In this document: in pieces, positions 36,833 to 45,084 of the stretch
Layout: the number at the start of each line of letters is the position of its first letter
Position numbering within the stretch: the stretch's first letter is position 1
Assembly: GCF_946482605.1 (NCBI RefSeq)
Contig: NZ_CAMLSE010000026.1
Location: 1 to 64,000, forward strand
Length of the DNA: 64,000 bases
Direction: 5' to 3'
DNA from: an uncultured Dyadobacter sp.
Lineage (GTDB): Bacteria; Bacteroidota; Bacteroidia; Cytophagales; Spirosomataceae
Translations under genes and position numbers: made by a program
Notes under the pieces: model-generated
Databases searched by the model: none
Told to the model about the DNA's origin: nothing
The model's input: the letters and a program-made list of their open reading frames with translations, nothing else

Positions 36833-38590
36833 ATGTCATTACGACTGCCTGTGCTGTTTTTTATTCTGCTGTCACTTTGGGGTCCGTTGGCCGGTTTCGG
36901 CCAGACAACCTATTGTAACCCGATGGATATCGATTACAAATACAATTTTGAACAGCTCAATGAAAACATTAGTTACCGATCCGGCGCTGATCCTGTGATC
37001 ATCAACCACAAAGGCGAGTACTTTCTGTTTGTGACCATTTCGGGTGGTTACTGGCATTCCAAAGACATGCTGCACTGGCAATACCTGACCGCCAACCGCT
37101 GGCCTTTTGAAGATATGTGCGCCCCCGCGGCAGTTTCGGTCCGCGATACCTTGTTTTTATTTCAATCCACCTTCGAATCCCGGCCGATATTGTATTCGGT
37201 GGCACCGGAAAAAGGTATTTGGGAGTTCTACAACCGATGGACGCCACGCCTGCCGAAGGACATCGGGCCCTGGGATCCTGCATTATTCCACGACCCCGAT
37301 ACCGACAAATGGTACATGTACTGGGGCTCTTCCAATGTTTACCCCATTTTCGGCTCTGAATTAGATTATTCCAAACGGCTGGCATTCAAGGGACAATATC
37401 AATCCATGTTTTGGCTTAATCCTTACGAGCACGGCTGGGAAAGGTTTGGTCCGAATCACTCCGATCCTTTCAAACCATTTACCGAAGGTGCCTGGATGAC
37501 CAAGCACAAAGGCAGATACTACCTGCAATACGGGGCTCCCGGCACGGAGTACAATGTATATGCCAATGGCACCTATGTGAGCGACGCGCCACTGGGGCCA
37601 TTTACCTATGCGCCGTATAACCCGGTCTCATACAAGCCAGGGGGATTTGCCACCGGCGCAGGGCATGGCAACACTTTTCAGGATAATTATGGCAACTACT
37701 GGAATACCGGAACGTCCTGGATCGGGCTGAACTGGGCCATGGAACGGCGGATCGTGCGCTACCCGGCAGGTTTTGACAAGGATGGGCAGATGTTTGCCAA
37801 CACCCGTTTCGGAGATTTCCCCCACAAAATGCCCGACAAGACCTGGCAAGGGAAAGGCGACGCACTTTTTACCGGCTGGATGCTGCTTTCTTATAAAAAA
37901 CCGGCGACAGCATCGTCAACCCTCGATACGATGGCGGCTCAGAAAATTACGGACGAAAACCCACGTACATTCTGGGCCGCGAAGCAAAATAAGCCGGGAG
38001 AAACCCTGACGATCGATTTACAAGCTGAACAGGACATCAAAGCTGTGCAGATCAATTACACCGACTACAAATCGGATATTTTTGATAACAAGCCGGAGAA
38101 GGTCTACACCCAATTCAAGATCCTGACATCGAAAGACGGTAAAAAATGGGACCTGGCCAGTGACCTCACGCGACAACCCAAGCGCGATCGCCCCTGCGCG
38201 TACATCGAGCTCACGGCTCCTGTCCGCGCGCGCTATGTGCGATACGAGCATGTATATGTAGGCTCGCCCATTCTCGCGATCAGTGAATTCCGGGTTTTTG
38301 GGAATGGCTCTGGGAAAGCGCCATTAACTCCTGCTGACTTTTCCGCAGTTCGTCAGAAAGATACGCGCAATGCGGATCTGAAGTGGGAAAAGGTACCTGG
38401 CGCAACCGGCTACAATGTGCTCTGGGGTATCGCGCCCGACAAGCTTTATCAGACGTATCAGTTCTGGCATGACGAACCAAACACATTTGAGTTACGGGCA
38501 TTGAATGTGGGAGTTCCCTACTACTTTGCTATTGAAGCCTTTAATGAGAATGGGGTATCGGCAGTGAGTAAAGTTGTTTCGGTCAAATGA
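36833..38590 (+). CDS. Secreted GH43-type glycosidase with F5/8C and fibronectin III domains
   Basis: Probably cleaves arabinose-, xylose- or galactose-containing glycans outside the cytoplasm. The start at 36833 (MSLRLPVLFFILLSLWGPLA, cleavage near GFGQ) gives a proper signal peptide. The longer frame from 36722 would overlap the tyrS start and its promoter. The five-bladed propeller region spans about 25-340: ISYRSGADPVIINHKGEYFL carries the usual Asp, and IGPWDPALFHDPDTDKWYMY and FTEGAWMTKHKGRYYLQYGA the other acidic positions. A discoidin-like F5/8 type C domain (about 350-490, TASSTLDTMAAQKITDENPR) and a fibronectin III domain (about 500-585) follow. It stands alone, outside both SusC/D loci. 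Confidence 0.85.
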   Translation: MSLRLPVLFFILLSLWGPLAGFGQTTYCNPMDIDYKYNFEQLNENISYRSGADPVIINHKGEYFLFVTISGGYWHSKDMLHWQYLTANRWPFEDMCAPAAVSVRDTLFLFQSTFESRPILYSVAPEKGIWEFYNRWTPRLPKDIGPWDPALFHDPDTDKWYMYWGSSNVYPIFGSELDYSKRLAFKGQYQSMFWLNPYEHGWERFGPNHSDPFKPFTEGAWMTKHKGRYYLQYGAPGTEYNVYANGTYVSDAPLGPFTYAPYNPVSYKPGGFATGAGHGNTFQDNYGNYWNTGTSWIGLNWAMERRIVRYPAGFDKDGQMFANTRFGDFPHKMPDKTWQGKGDALFTGWMLLSYKKPATASSTLDTMAAQKITDENPRTFWAAKQNKPGETLTIDLQAEQDIKAVQINYTDYKSDIFDNKPEKVYTQFKILTSKDGKKWDLASDLTRQPKRDRPCAYIELTAPVRARYVRYEHVYVGSPILAISEFRVFGNGSGKAPLTPADFSAVRQKDTRNADLKWEKVPGATGYNVLWGIAPDKLYQTYQFWHDEPNTFELRALNVGVPYYFAIEAFNENGVSAVSKVVSVK

Positions 38591-38597
38591 GCGAGGT

Positions 38598-39185
38598 TCA
38601 AATCACCTCCTCAGGAAGGAATTCGATGTTTTCATAAATCGACCGGAGTGTCATTTCAAAATTGAATGCATTCAGGCGGATCACATCATCCGCATTTTCG
38701 AACGTCCGGTACAGCCAGATATCCGTTTCCTCCGAGCGGGAATACAGTTCCACATAAAATTCGTTTTGCGAAACGAGCATATAGTATTGCAGAGAAGCAA
38801 TGCTCTTATAACGCCTTAACTTGAAACCACGATCGTAGGTGGCCGAAGTTTTAGACAATACCTCTACTAGGATGCTGGGATGCTTGATGATGTAAGTCCC
38901 GGCAATGTCGGTGGCCGAGCAAGTCACCACCACATCGGGATAAGGATAGTAAATATCGGAGACTTTTACTTTGACATTTTCTGAAAAAATACGACACCCT
39001 TTCGGCCTGAAAAAGCCTTTGAACGCCGACCGAACATTATCCACAATGTCGTTATGATTCAAGGTTGTGCCTGCCATTGCAAACACTTCCCCGTCATAAA
39101 ACTCGTGACGGATTTCACTTTTTTCCTCCATTTCGAAGTACTCTTCGACCGTGTATCTCTGTTCGGCTATTTGTGCGTGTCCCAT
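38598..39185 (-). CDS. Uma2 family (DUF820) PD-(D/E)XK nuclease-like protein
   Basis: A 195-residue member of the Uma2/DUF820 family, whose fold resembles restriction endonucleases but whose role is not established. The start at 39185 gives MGHAQIAEQRYTVEEYFEME; the longer frame from 39230 adds an unlikely leader. Family pieces are EIRHEFYDGEVFAMAG, YYPYPDVVVTCS (Asp and the following strand) and PSILVEVLSKTSATYDRGFK (Glu and Lys of the nuclease core). It is convergent with the glycosidase and lies upstream of nothing obvious, with queA 51 bases behind. Confidence 0.85.
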   Translation of the reverse strand: MGHAQIAEQRYTVEEYFEMEEKSEIRHEFYDGEVFAMAGTTLNHNDIVDNVRSAFKGFFRPKGCRIFSENVKVKVSDIYYPYPDVVVTCSATDIAGTYIIKHPSILVEVLSKTSATYDRGFKLRRYKSIASLQYYMLVSQNEFYVELYSRSEETDIWLYRTFENADDVIRLNAFNFEMTLRSIYENIEFLPEEVI

Positions 39186-39236
39186 ATTGTTCTCGTTATC
39201 AGGAGACAAATTACAGGAAAAAAGTTTCAAATGAAA

Positions 39237-40520
39237 TTATGCAGGGCTTTCGTTGAGCCACAATAAAGAAGAATCTCCATAGCTCAAAAACCGGTAGTCT
39301 TTCTCCAGAGCCTCCGAATAAATCCGCTTCCAGTCCGGGCCTACAAATGCCGCGACGAGCAGGATCAATGTCGAGCCAGGTTGGTGATAGTTGGTAATAA
39401 GCCCGCGGCACAGCCTGAACCGGTAGCCGGGAAAGATAAAAATTTCCGTTTCGCCGATAATCTGAGTCAAGCCTTCCGCATCCATGTGCGTTGCGATGGC
39501 TTGCAGGGATTGCTGCGCAGTAGGTAATTCGGCTTCGGCAAATGGATAGGGATAGAGCTTCCCGATGCTGAACTCCGTAGTCTCCTGCCGAAACAGTTTG
39601 ACGCCGTACCAGTAAAGGCTTTCGAGCGAACGAAGAGACGTTGTGCCTACCGGCACGACATGACCGACAGATTTCAGCAGGTCATCGATCACTGTTCTGG
39701 TAAAAACAACCTGCTCCGAATGCATGCGATGCTCGGTCACTTTTTCCACCTTGATCGGCTGAAATGTACCGGCTCCGACGTGGAGTGTGAGAAAAGACCT
39801 CCGTACGCCCTTTGCGTCGAGCGCACCGAAAACCTCAGGCGTGAAATGCAGCCCTGCCGTAGGCGCGGCGACTGCACCGTCGTAATGTGCGTAAACGGTC
39901 TGATAAGTTTCCAGATCCGGCTCTTCGGTATCACGATTCAGATAGGGAGGCAGCGGTATTTCGCCTAATGCCTTGATAATTTCAAGGAAGGTCAGGTCAG
40001 AACCCCAGGTCAGCCGCACCAGGTTATGCTCATAATCATGGTAAACGGCCGTGAGCGTAACCTGCTCCCCATTCACCTGAATCTGATTGACAAGCTCATC
40101 CCCTTGTTTCCAGCGTTTTTTATTGCCTATCATGCATTCCCATACACAGGATTGCGTCGCCAGCATTGCGTCGTTGATAATGCGGGTGGGAAACTCGGGA
40201 TGCAGGAGTAATAGCTCGATAACGGCCCCGGTCGGCTTTCTGAAATGCGCCCGGGCCGGTATCACTTTGGTATCGTTAAAAACAAGCAGCGTATCTGCGG
40301 GTAGCTGGTCGCATAAGTCCGAGAAGCGCAGATGCGACAAGTCTCCGTTTCGGTAGACCATCAGTTTCGACTGGTCCCTTACCTCCATGGGATACTTCGC
40401 AATCCGAACATCAGGAAGATCGTACACGTAGCTTTGCAAGTCTATCGCCTCCGCCTGACGCCACCACAATGCATCGATATCCGATCGGCTCCTATCAGCT
40501 TCTTCCATGAACGGGTTCAT
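39237..40520 (-). CDS. queA: S-adenosylmethionine:tRNA ribosyltransferase-isomerase
   Basis: Transfers and rearranges the ribosyl part of S-adenosylmethionine onto preQ1 in tRNA, the step before queuosine. The 427-residue chain has the family blocks: YDLPDVRIAKYPMEVRDQSK, LLVFNDTKVIPARAHFRKPT, YQTVYAHYDGAVAAPTAGLH, FTPEVF, FLTLHVGAGTFQPIK, and the C-terminal LITNYHQPGSTLILLVAAFV. It is somewhat longer than E. coli QueA because of the N terminus and inserted loops. Its ATG shares one base with the stop of the upstream membrane-protein gene (TAATG), so the two are translationally coupled. Confidence 0.96.
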   Translation of the reverse strand: MNPFMEEADRSRSDIDALWWRQAEAIDLQSYVYDLPDVRIAKYPMEVRDQSKLMVYRNGDLSHLRFSDLCDQLPADTLLVFNDTKVIPARAHFRKPTGAVIELLLLHPEFPTRIINDAMLATQSCVWECMIGNKKRWKQGDELVNQIQVNGEQVTLTAVYHDYEHNLVRLTWGSDLTFLEIIKALGEIPLPPYLNRDTEEPDLETYQTVYAHYDGAVAAPTAGLHFTPEVFGALDAKGVRRSFLTLHVGAGTFQPIKVEKVTEHRMHSEQVVFTRTVIDDLLKSVGHVVPVGTTSLRSLESLYWYGVKLFRQETTEFSIGKLYPYPFAEAELPTAQQSLQAIATHMDAEGLTQIIGETEIFIFPGYRFRLCRGLITNYHQPGSTLILLVAAFVGPDWKRIYSEALEKDYRFLSYGDSSLLWLNESPA

Positions 40521-41032
40521 TAAAGTTTATCCTCCGGAACCGGCGGCCATAGCAAACGCAATGGAAGCAGGAATACGAACAGCACCAGCGCAAGACTGGC
40601 GTAGTACAGCCAGGAAAAGTCAAAGACATCCAGTTTATAGCTCGTGCTATTGATCGTCGCCAGGGCCAGAAGGCTAAACCCGATGATCGTATTGATCACC
40701 GCTACCAGGCAGAACAGCCAGTTGGTAAGGTGTTCGTTCAGTTCGGTTCGGTTAGCGGCCCATTCCTTGCGCTTGAGGATCGGCAAATGCATAGGGTCTA
40801 CATTGGGAATGTGGCGCGCGATCCCGGTAATCAGGACATTGTTCAGCAGGAAAAGGCCCATAACAATGTAAAAAACGTGCTCCTTATCCACATATCGCTC
40901 GGCAAGGCCACTATCCGAGAAGTCGACCGCGACCATTTCGGGGAAAAGAGAGTATGTCCAGACCAGCGCGCCGATAACGAATAATAAAGATGCCCAACGC
41001 CAGATCTTTATTGCAAATGTTGTAACTTTCAT
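40520..41032 (-). CDS. Hypothetical four-helix membrane protein
   Basis: I do not recognise a named function. The 170-residue product has about four hydrophobic segments: WASLLFVIGALVWTYSLFP, VFYIVMGLFLLNNVLITGI, WLFCLVAVINTIIGFSLLAL and WLYYASLALVLFVFLLPLRL. A polar loop lies between the second and third (IPNVDPMHLPILKRKEW). The layout with a Pro-containing first loop is like small DUF1648-type membrane proteins. It precedes queA with a one-base overlap, so it is transcribed with it. No functional link to queuosine is apparent. Confidence 0.75.
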   Translation of the reverse strand: MKVTTFAIKIWRWASLLFVIGALVWTYSLFPEMVAVDFSDSGLAERYVDKEHVFYIVMGLFLLNNVLITGIARHIPNVDPMHLPILKRKEWAANRTELNEHLTNWLFCLVAVINTIIGFSLLALATINSTSYKLDVFDFSWLYYASLALVLFVFLLPLRLLWPPVPEDKL

Positions 41033-41171
41033 GAATTGGTAACCTTTTAGAGAGGTCTTTTCGCCATAGTAAATCAGGGTGCAAAATTAGGTTGGGAAGC
41101 TTCCAAAACCTAATTGAAGGCAAGCAATTCACGCCCTCCCTGAAAATTTGAATCAGTGAACTTAATCAGAT

Positions 41172-41414
41172 ATGAAGCATATAGCACGGCCTACTGGCCT
41201 GAATGATATTCAAATCAGCCTTCTCAGGATGTTTAACAGAAACATTCCCGATGAAGATGTAATGGAAATTAAACGGGTATTAGTCAAACACCTTAGTGGG
41301 CGCCTGCTGGCCGAAGTGGATATGACCGTCGCTAAAAAAGGTATTTCAGAAACGGACTACAAGAATCTCGAATCCGCCGATATCAGGACAAAGCCCGGCA
41401 CACACGATAAATAA
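41172..41414 (+). CDS. Putative antitoxin of a PIN-type toxin-antitoxin pair
   Basis: An 80-residue, mostly helical, charged protein: DIQISLLRMFNRNIPDEDVM, IKRVLVKHLSGRLLAEVDMT, then a short tail. It has no obvious helix-turn-helix or ribbon-helix-helix that I can name, so the DNA-binding class is unclear. It ends one base before the TTG start of a PIN-domain gene, the usual tight antitoxin-toxin spacing. The MTVAKKGISETDYKNLESAD tail probably wraps the toxin. The function is inferred from position. Confidence 0.7.
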   Translation: MKHIARPTGLNDIQISLLRMFNRNIPDEDVMEIKRVLVKHLSGRLLAEVDMTVAKKGISETDYKNLESADIRTKPGTHDK

Positions 41415-41415
41415 A

Positions 41416-41823
41416 TTGAAGCTAGTTATCGACACGAATGTTCTAATCAAAACCATCAACAGGTCGAATCAGGAATTTTCGATTTACGAGTCGTTTGTCA
41501 ATGAAAAATTCGAATGGGTCGTCAGTACAAGTATTCTCGATGAATATGAAGAGAAGCTGGCAGAATTTTATTCCGAAAAAACCGCGCAGTTTGTTATTGA
41601 AATCCTCTGCACTGCCGATAATGTTGTCTTTGCAGAGCCGCACTTCCAGTGGAACCTCATTCTCAACGACCCTGATGACAATAAGTTTGCCGACCTGGCT
41701 ATTTCAGCAAATGCCAATGCCTTGGTCACATTTGACAAACATTTTGACATATTCAAAAATCTCGATTTCCCAAAACTGACCGTACTCAATCCTGGGCAAC
41801 TCATTCATCTTCTCAAATCTTGA
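41416..41823 (+). CDS. PIN-domain ribonuclease toxin
   Basis: A 135-residue toxin of the PIN family (COG1569 type), which cleaves RNA using Mg2+ held by acidic residues. These are Asp6 in KLVIDTNVLIK, the Glu in TSILDEYEEKLAEFY and the Asp cluster in LNDPDDNKFADLAISANANA. ALVTFDKHFD is the usual fourth block. The start is TTG at 41416 (in-frame with MKLVIDTNVL), one base after the antitoxin stop. A weak start codon keeps toxin below antitoxin in many such pairs. The pair sits between queA and a cobalamin gene with no other mobile traces. Confidence 0.88.
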   Translation: MKLVIDTNVLIKTINRSNQEFSIYESFVNEKFEWVVSTSILDEYEEKLAEFYSEKTAQFVIEILCTADNVVFAEPHFQWNLILNDPDDNKFADLAISANANALVTFDKHFDIFKNLDFPKLTVLNPGQLIHLLKS

Positions 41824-41856
41824 AGACTGAAGCCCCTGATACCGACATTTAATACA

Positions 41857-42417
41857 ATGAAAATCTACACCAAAACCGGTGACAAAGGTACTACATCCCT
41901 TATCGGAGGTACGCGACTGAGTAAGGCACACGTGCGCATAGATGCATACGGCACGATCGATGAGCTGAATAGTTATATAGGAATGCTGCGCGACCAGCCT
42001 GTCAACGAAAACCGGAAAGATCTGCTGAAAGAGATTCAGGACCGCCTGTTCACCATTGGCTCTCATCTGGCCTCTGAACCTGATCAGAAAAAGAAAATCC
42101 TGCCCGACCTCTACGACGAGGATATCACCCTTCTCGAAAAAGAAATGGACGGGATCGACAGCCGAATCCCCGCGCTAAGATCGTTCATCCTCCCTGGCGG
42201 GCATTCCTCCGTTTCATTCGGACACATTGCGCGCACTGTTTGCCGGCGTGCGGAGCGAAATGTTATTCATTTGCAGCAGGGTGAGGAAGTAGAGCCGATC
42301 GTGGTTCGATACCTCAACCGCCTGTCCGACTACCTTTTCATGCTGTGTCGCGCCATGACGTACGAGTTAGGCATTGAAGAAGTTACGTGGCAACCGCGTG
42401 TTGTTCGTCAAAAATAA
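41857..42417 (+). CDS. Cob(I)alamin adenosyltransferase, PduO type
   Basis: Attaches the 5'-deoxyadenosyl group of ATP to reduced cobalamin to make coenzyme B12. The 186-residue protein begins with the ATP-binding signature KIYTKTGDKGTTSLIGGTRL and shows IDAYGTIDELNSYIGMLRD, LPGGHSSVSFGHIARTVCRR-AER (active-site Arg) and YLNRLSDYLFMLCRAMTYE. The length is typical. No B12-dependent enzyme is adjacent. It follows the PIN toxin by 33 bases and could share its transcript. Confidence 0.95.
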   Translation: MKIYTKTGDKGTTSLIGGTRLSKAHVRIDAYGTIDELNSYIGMLRDQPVNENRKDLLKEIQDRLFTIGSHLASEPDQKKKILPDLYDEDITLLEKEMDGIDSRIPALRSFILPGGHSSVSFGHIARTVCRRAERNVIHLQQGEEVEPIVVRYLNRLSDYLFMLCRAMTYELGIEEVTWQPRVVRQK

Positions 42418-42560
42418 TTGTTATACTAAATATCAATTATTTACAGATTTAATTTGTTAAATTGCGGGACTTAGGAAAGAATGCGCCGGGGTCTCCAAAT
42501 CCTGCCTTTTTTCTGATTGTAAGCTTCGGAAAGCGTTTGAAAAATTAAATTTTTGGCATC

Positions 42561-43628
42561 ATGACAGCCGACACAGTACAAATAGAAGTTCAGCAAACTA
42601 CCCAATCCCGTTTGCAGGAGGTTGACTTCAACAACCTCGTTTTTGGACGGAACATCTCCGACCACATGTTTATCGCCGAATACCGTGAAGGCCAATGGCA
42701 AGATCTTCGTATTGTCCCTTACGGTGACCTCTCTCTTAGCCCCGCAACAGCCGCACTGCATTACGGACAGGCTATCTTCGAGGGAATGAAAGCCTATAAA
42801 AATGACGCGGGCGAAGTCCTTCTTTTCCGCGCCATCGATAACTGGAAACGGCTGAACAAATCGGCCGAGCGGCTTTGCATGCCGGCAATCCCTGAAGAGA
42901 TTTTCATGAACGGCCTCACCGAACTGCTTCGTCTGGACGCAGGATGGGTGCCTTCACAGCCCGGCTGCTCATTGTATATCCGTCCTTATATGTTTGCCAC
43001 CGACCCCTATATCGGTGTCAAAGCATCTGATTCATACTATTTCATCATTTTCACCAGCCCGGTAGGCACCTACTATGCCAAACCTCCACGGGTGAAAGTG
43101 GAAACTCATTTCATCCGCGCTGCCGAAGGCGGCGTAGGCGCGACCAAATGCGCAGGTAACTACGCAGGCTCGCTGTACCCGGCCAGATTGGCCCAGCAGG
43201 AAGGCTACGATCAGCTGATCTGGACTGACGCCCGCGACCACGCGTACATCGAAGAATCCGGTACCATGAACATCATGTTCGTACTGGATGGCAAACTGCT
43301 TACACCGCATGTTTCCGAGACCACACTGGACGGTATCACACGCAAAAGTATTGTAGCTGTCGCCCAGCACTGGGGCATTCCGGTGGAAGAACGCCGTATC
43401 AGCGTGAAAGAAATCATTGACGCATTGAAAGAAGGCAGACTGGAAGCTGCATTCGGTGCAGGTACCGCGGTAGTAATTTCTCCGTTCGCAACGATCGCGT
43501 ACGAAGGTGTTGACTACCCATTGCCTGAAATCAAGGAAGATTCATTCGTGAACAAAGTAAAAAACTACCTCACCGACCTCCGTACCGGCAAAGAAGAAGA
43601 TGTTTTCGGCTGGATGCTGAAGGTTTAG
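42561..43628 (+). CDS. ilvE: Branched-chain amino acid aminotransferase
   Basis: Transfers the amino group to and from leucine, isoleucine and valine, using pyridoxal phosphate. The 355-residue length and blocks match class II-type BCAT enzymes of Bacteroidota: LHYGQAIFEGMKAYKNDAGE, LYIRPYMFATDPYIGVKASD, the PLP-Lys in GGVGATKCAGNYAGSLYPA, YIEESGTMNIMFVLDGK, LDGITRKSIVAVA and EAAFGAGTAVVISPFATI. It is followed by a tandem-repeat array and a strong terminator (43657-43783). Confidence 0.96.
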   Translation: MTADTVQIEVQQTTQSRLQEVDFNNLVFGRNISDHMFIAEYREGQWQDLRIVPYGDLSLSPATAALHYGQAIFEGMKAYKNDAGEVLLFRAIDNWKRLNKSAERLCMPAIPEEIFMNGLTELLRLDAGWVPSQPGCSLYIRPYMFATDPYIGVKASDSYYFIIFTSPVGTYYAKPPRVKVETHFIRAAEGGVGATKCAGNYAGSLYPARLAQQEGYDQLIWTDARDHAYIEESGTMNIMFVLDGKLLTPHVSETTLDGITRKSIVAVAQHWGIPVEERRISVKEIIDALKEGRLEAAFGAGTAVVISPFATIAYEGVDYPLPEIKEDSFVNKVKNYLTDLRTGKEEDVFGWMLKV

Positions 43629-43656
43629 TGAGTCAATGAGCCGCAGTGGAACTGGG

Positions 43657-43720
43657 AATGAGTCGATGAGTCAATGAGTCAATGAGTCAATGAGTCAATG
43701 AGTCAATGAGTCAATGAGTC
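43657..43720 (+). repeat. Tandem array of eight 8-bp units (AATGAGTC)
   Basis: Eight head-to-tail copies of AATGAGTC fill 43657-43720; only the second differs (GATGAGTC). It begins 29 bases past the ilvE stop. Its unit is the complement, with one base changed, of the unit in the second array at 43823-43870. Confidence 0.95.
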
Positions 43721-43738
43721 AAAAGGCCATTGCGCCAG

Positions 43739-43783
43739 AAAGAGTTCAAAGTTTTAGGTGTAACCCAAAACTTTGAACTCTTT
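43739..43783. terminator. Strong bidirectional terminator between ilvE and the AraC gene
   Basis: A perfect 17-bp stem: the arm at 43739-43755 (AAAGAGTTCAAAGTTTT) pairs with its complement at 43767-43783. Three further pairs lie inside after one mismatch. It is flanked by A and T tracts and sits between two convergent genes and between two tandem-repeat arrays. Confidence 0.88.
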
Positions 43784-43822
43784 TCATTATTCGGTCATTC
43801 AATCATTCAAAATTTATTTATT

Positions 43823-43870
43823 CATTCACTCATTTACTCATTCACTCATTCACTCATTCACTCATTCACT
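43823..43870 (+). repeat. Tandem array of six 8-bp units (CATTCACT)
   Basis: Six copies of CATTCACT fill 43823-43870, the second with a T in place of C (CATTTACT). A broken copy follows, and looser copies (CATTCAAT, CATTCAAA) lie at 43796-43811. Read on the opposite strand the unit is AGTGAATG, which differs by one base from a rotation of the first array's unit. Confidence 0.92.
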
Positions 43871-43891
43871 CATTCAAAATTCATCCACACC

Positions 43892-44776
43892 TCACACAAA
43901 CGTCCTCGTTCCCGAATAGTTGTCCCGAAACTCCTTCGGCGTACAGCCATTCCTGCTTTTGAAAATCCGGTTGAAATACGAAAGATTATTGAATCCACAT
44001 TTGTACGCGATCTCGGAAATCGTATTGGTGGTATTGATCAGTGACCTCGACGCATGCCCCAGCCTGATCTCATTGAGACTCTCGACAAAGGTCTTACCCG
44101 TCCGTTTTTTAATAAACCTGCTGAACGATACTTCCGACATTCCGGCCAGCCTGGCCACCTCTGCCAGGTTCACGTCCTTGTCGTAGCTATCGCGCATATA
44201 GGTAAACACCTTTTCGATCCTGCGGCTGTTGAAATTGACATTATCTTCGGTAAAAGTGCTGTTCGACAGCGTGCGCATGTTCCGGGAAACGGACAAATCA
44301 TGCAGGATCGACATCAACTCCAGCATCGAATCGAAGCCGCTCTTCTCCGCCAGCGTCGTAAGCCTCGGTTTAATCCGCTCTATCGTCTCTCTTGAAAACG
44401 AAATCCCTTTGGCCGATTTCTCCAGTAATGACTTTACGAAGAACAACTGGTTTCTTTTCAGAAACTTGTCATCGAACAAATCCCGGTGAAACTGCACCGT
44501 TACCTCCTTGATTTCAGGCATTCCTTCCTCCCATTTGTAGGAATGGGTGAGCCACCCGTGTGGCAAATTGTTCCCCACCAACACCAGCTCAGCATCATCG
44601 ATCACTTCGGTATGATCTCCGACGACCCGTTTCACACCTTTGCCCGACAGGATCAGGTTCAGCTCGAATTCCTCATGACTATGAAGCGGGAAATCGAATA
44701 TGGTCTTTCTTCGGTCAAAAACCGTAAAGCAGTCGTATTGGGTCAATGGGGTAATCTCGCGGTAAATTTCACTCAT
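43892..44776 (-). CDS. AraC-family transcriptional regulator with cupin sensor domain
   Basis: A 294-residue one-component regulator. The N-terminal cupin-like part binds a sugar ligand (FDFPLHSHEEFELNLILSGK, residues 30-50). The C-terminal part has the paired helix-turn-helix of AraC: VNLAEVARLAGMSEVSFSRF then ISEIAYKCGFNNLSYFNRIF-K. It is divergent from the symporter, phosphorylase and SusC/D genes and is the obvious local regulator of that polysaccharide locus. The inducer is presumably a mannose-containing sugar, by inference from the neighbouring GH130 enzyme. Confidence 0.93.
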   Translation of the reverse strand: MSEIYREITPLTQYDCFTVFDRRKTIFDFPLHSHEEFELNLILSGKGVKRVVGDHTEVIDDAELVLVGNNLPHGWLTHSYKWEEGMPEIKEVTVQFHRDLFDDKFLKRNQLFFVKSLLEKSAKGISFSRETIERIKPRLTTLAEKSGFDSMLELMSILHDLSVSRNMRTLSNSTFTEDNVNFNSRRIEKVFTYMRDSYDKDVNLAEVARLAGMSEVSFSRFIKKRTGKTFVESLNEIRLGHASRSLINTTNTISEIAYKCGFNNLSYFNRIFKSRNGCTPKEFRDNYSGTRTFV

Positions 44777-45084
44777 AGGCTAAATGGTATTTTTAAATTA
44801 AATTTAAAATGGCATCACCAGGTTAGCGTGCGCTTGTTATATTGAGGTAACAATTTAAAGATTAATTATTATTAATGCCAGTCCCGCACATACGAAGTTG
44901 TACCTCCAAAAATGCCCCATTGTCCTGGATATTAACCCTCTGCCACCCTATAACTTGTTAGTATTGGTCTAATCATGGATAAAAAAGTATTATATCCTGC
45001 CCTGGTTTTGTCAATAAGTTTGTACCGAACCTGCCAGTTGCCGTCCGTTGCCGACATATGGAAATTGAACATGCGGGTTCGTTC
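44777..45084. other. Regulatory region of the mannose-glycan locus
   Basis: A divergent region between the AraC regulator and the symporter. A perfect -7 element TAAGTTTG lies at 45015-45022 on the plus strand, without a clear -33 box, as expected for an activator-dependent promoter. A small frame at 44975-45088 (37 residues, MDKKVLYPALVLSISLYRTC and on) ends in an ATGA with the symporter start at 45085, but the -7 element lies inside it. It is probably not a gene. Confidence 0.4.

Noticed and set aside
43657..43870. Possible CRISPR array
   Set aside because: The units are 8 bases long and directly adjacent, with no spacers. These are simple tandem repeats.
43730..44044. 104-residue open frame through the second repeat array
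   Set aside because: Much of it is translated repeat (Ser, His, Thr, Ile, Leu), and it overlaps the end of the AraC gene on the other strand.
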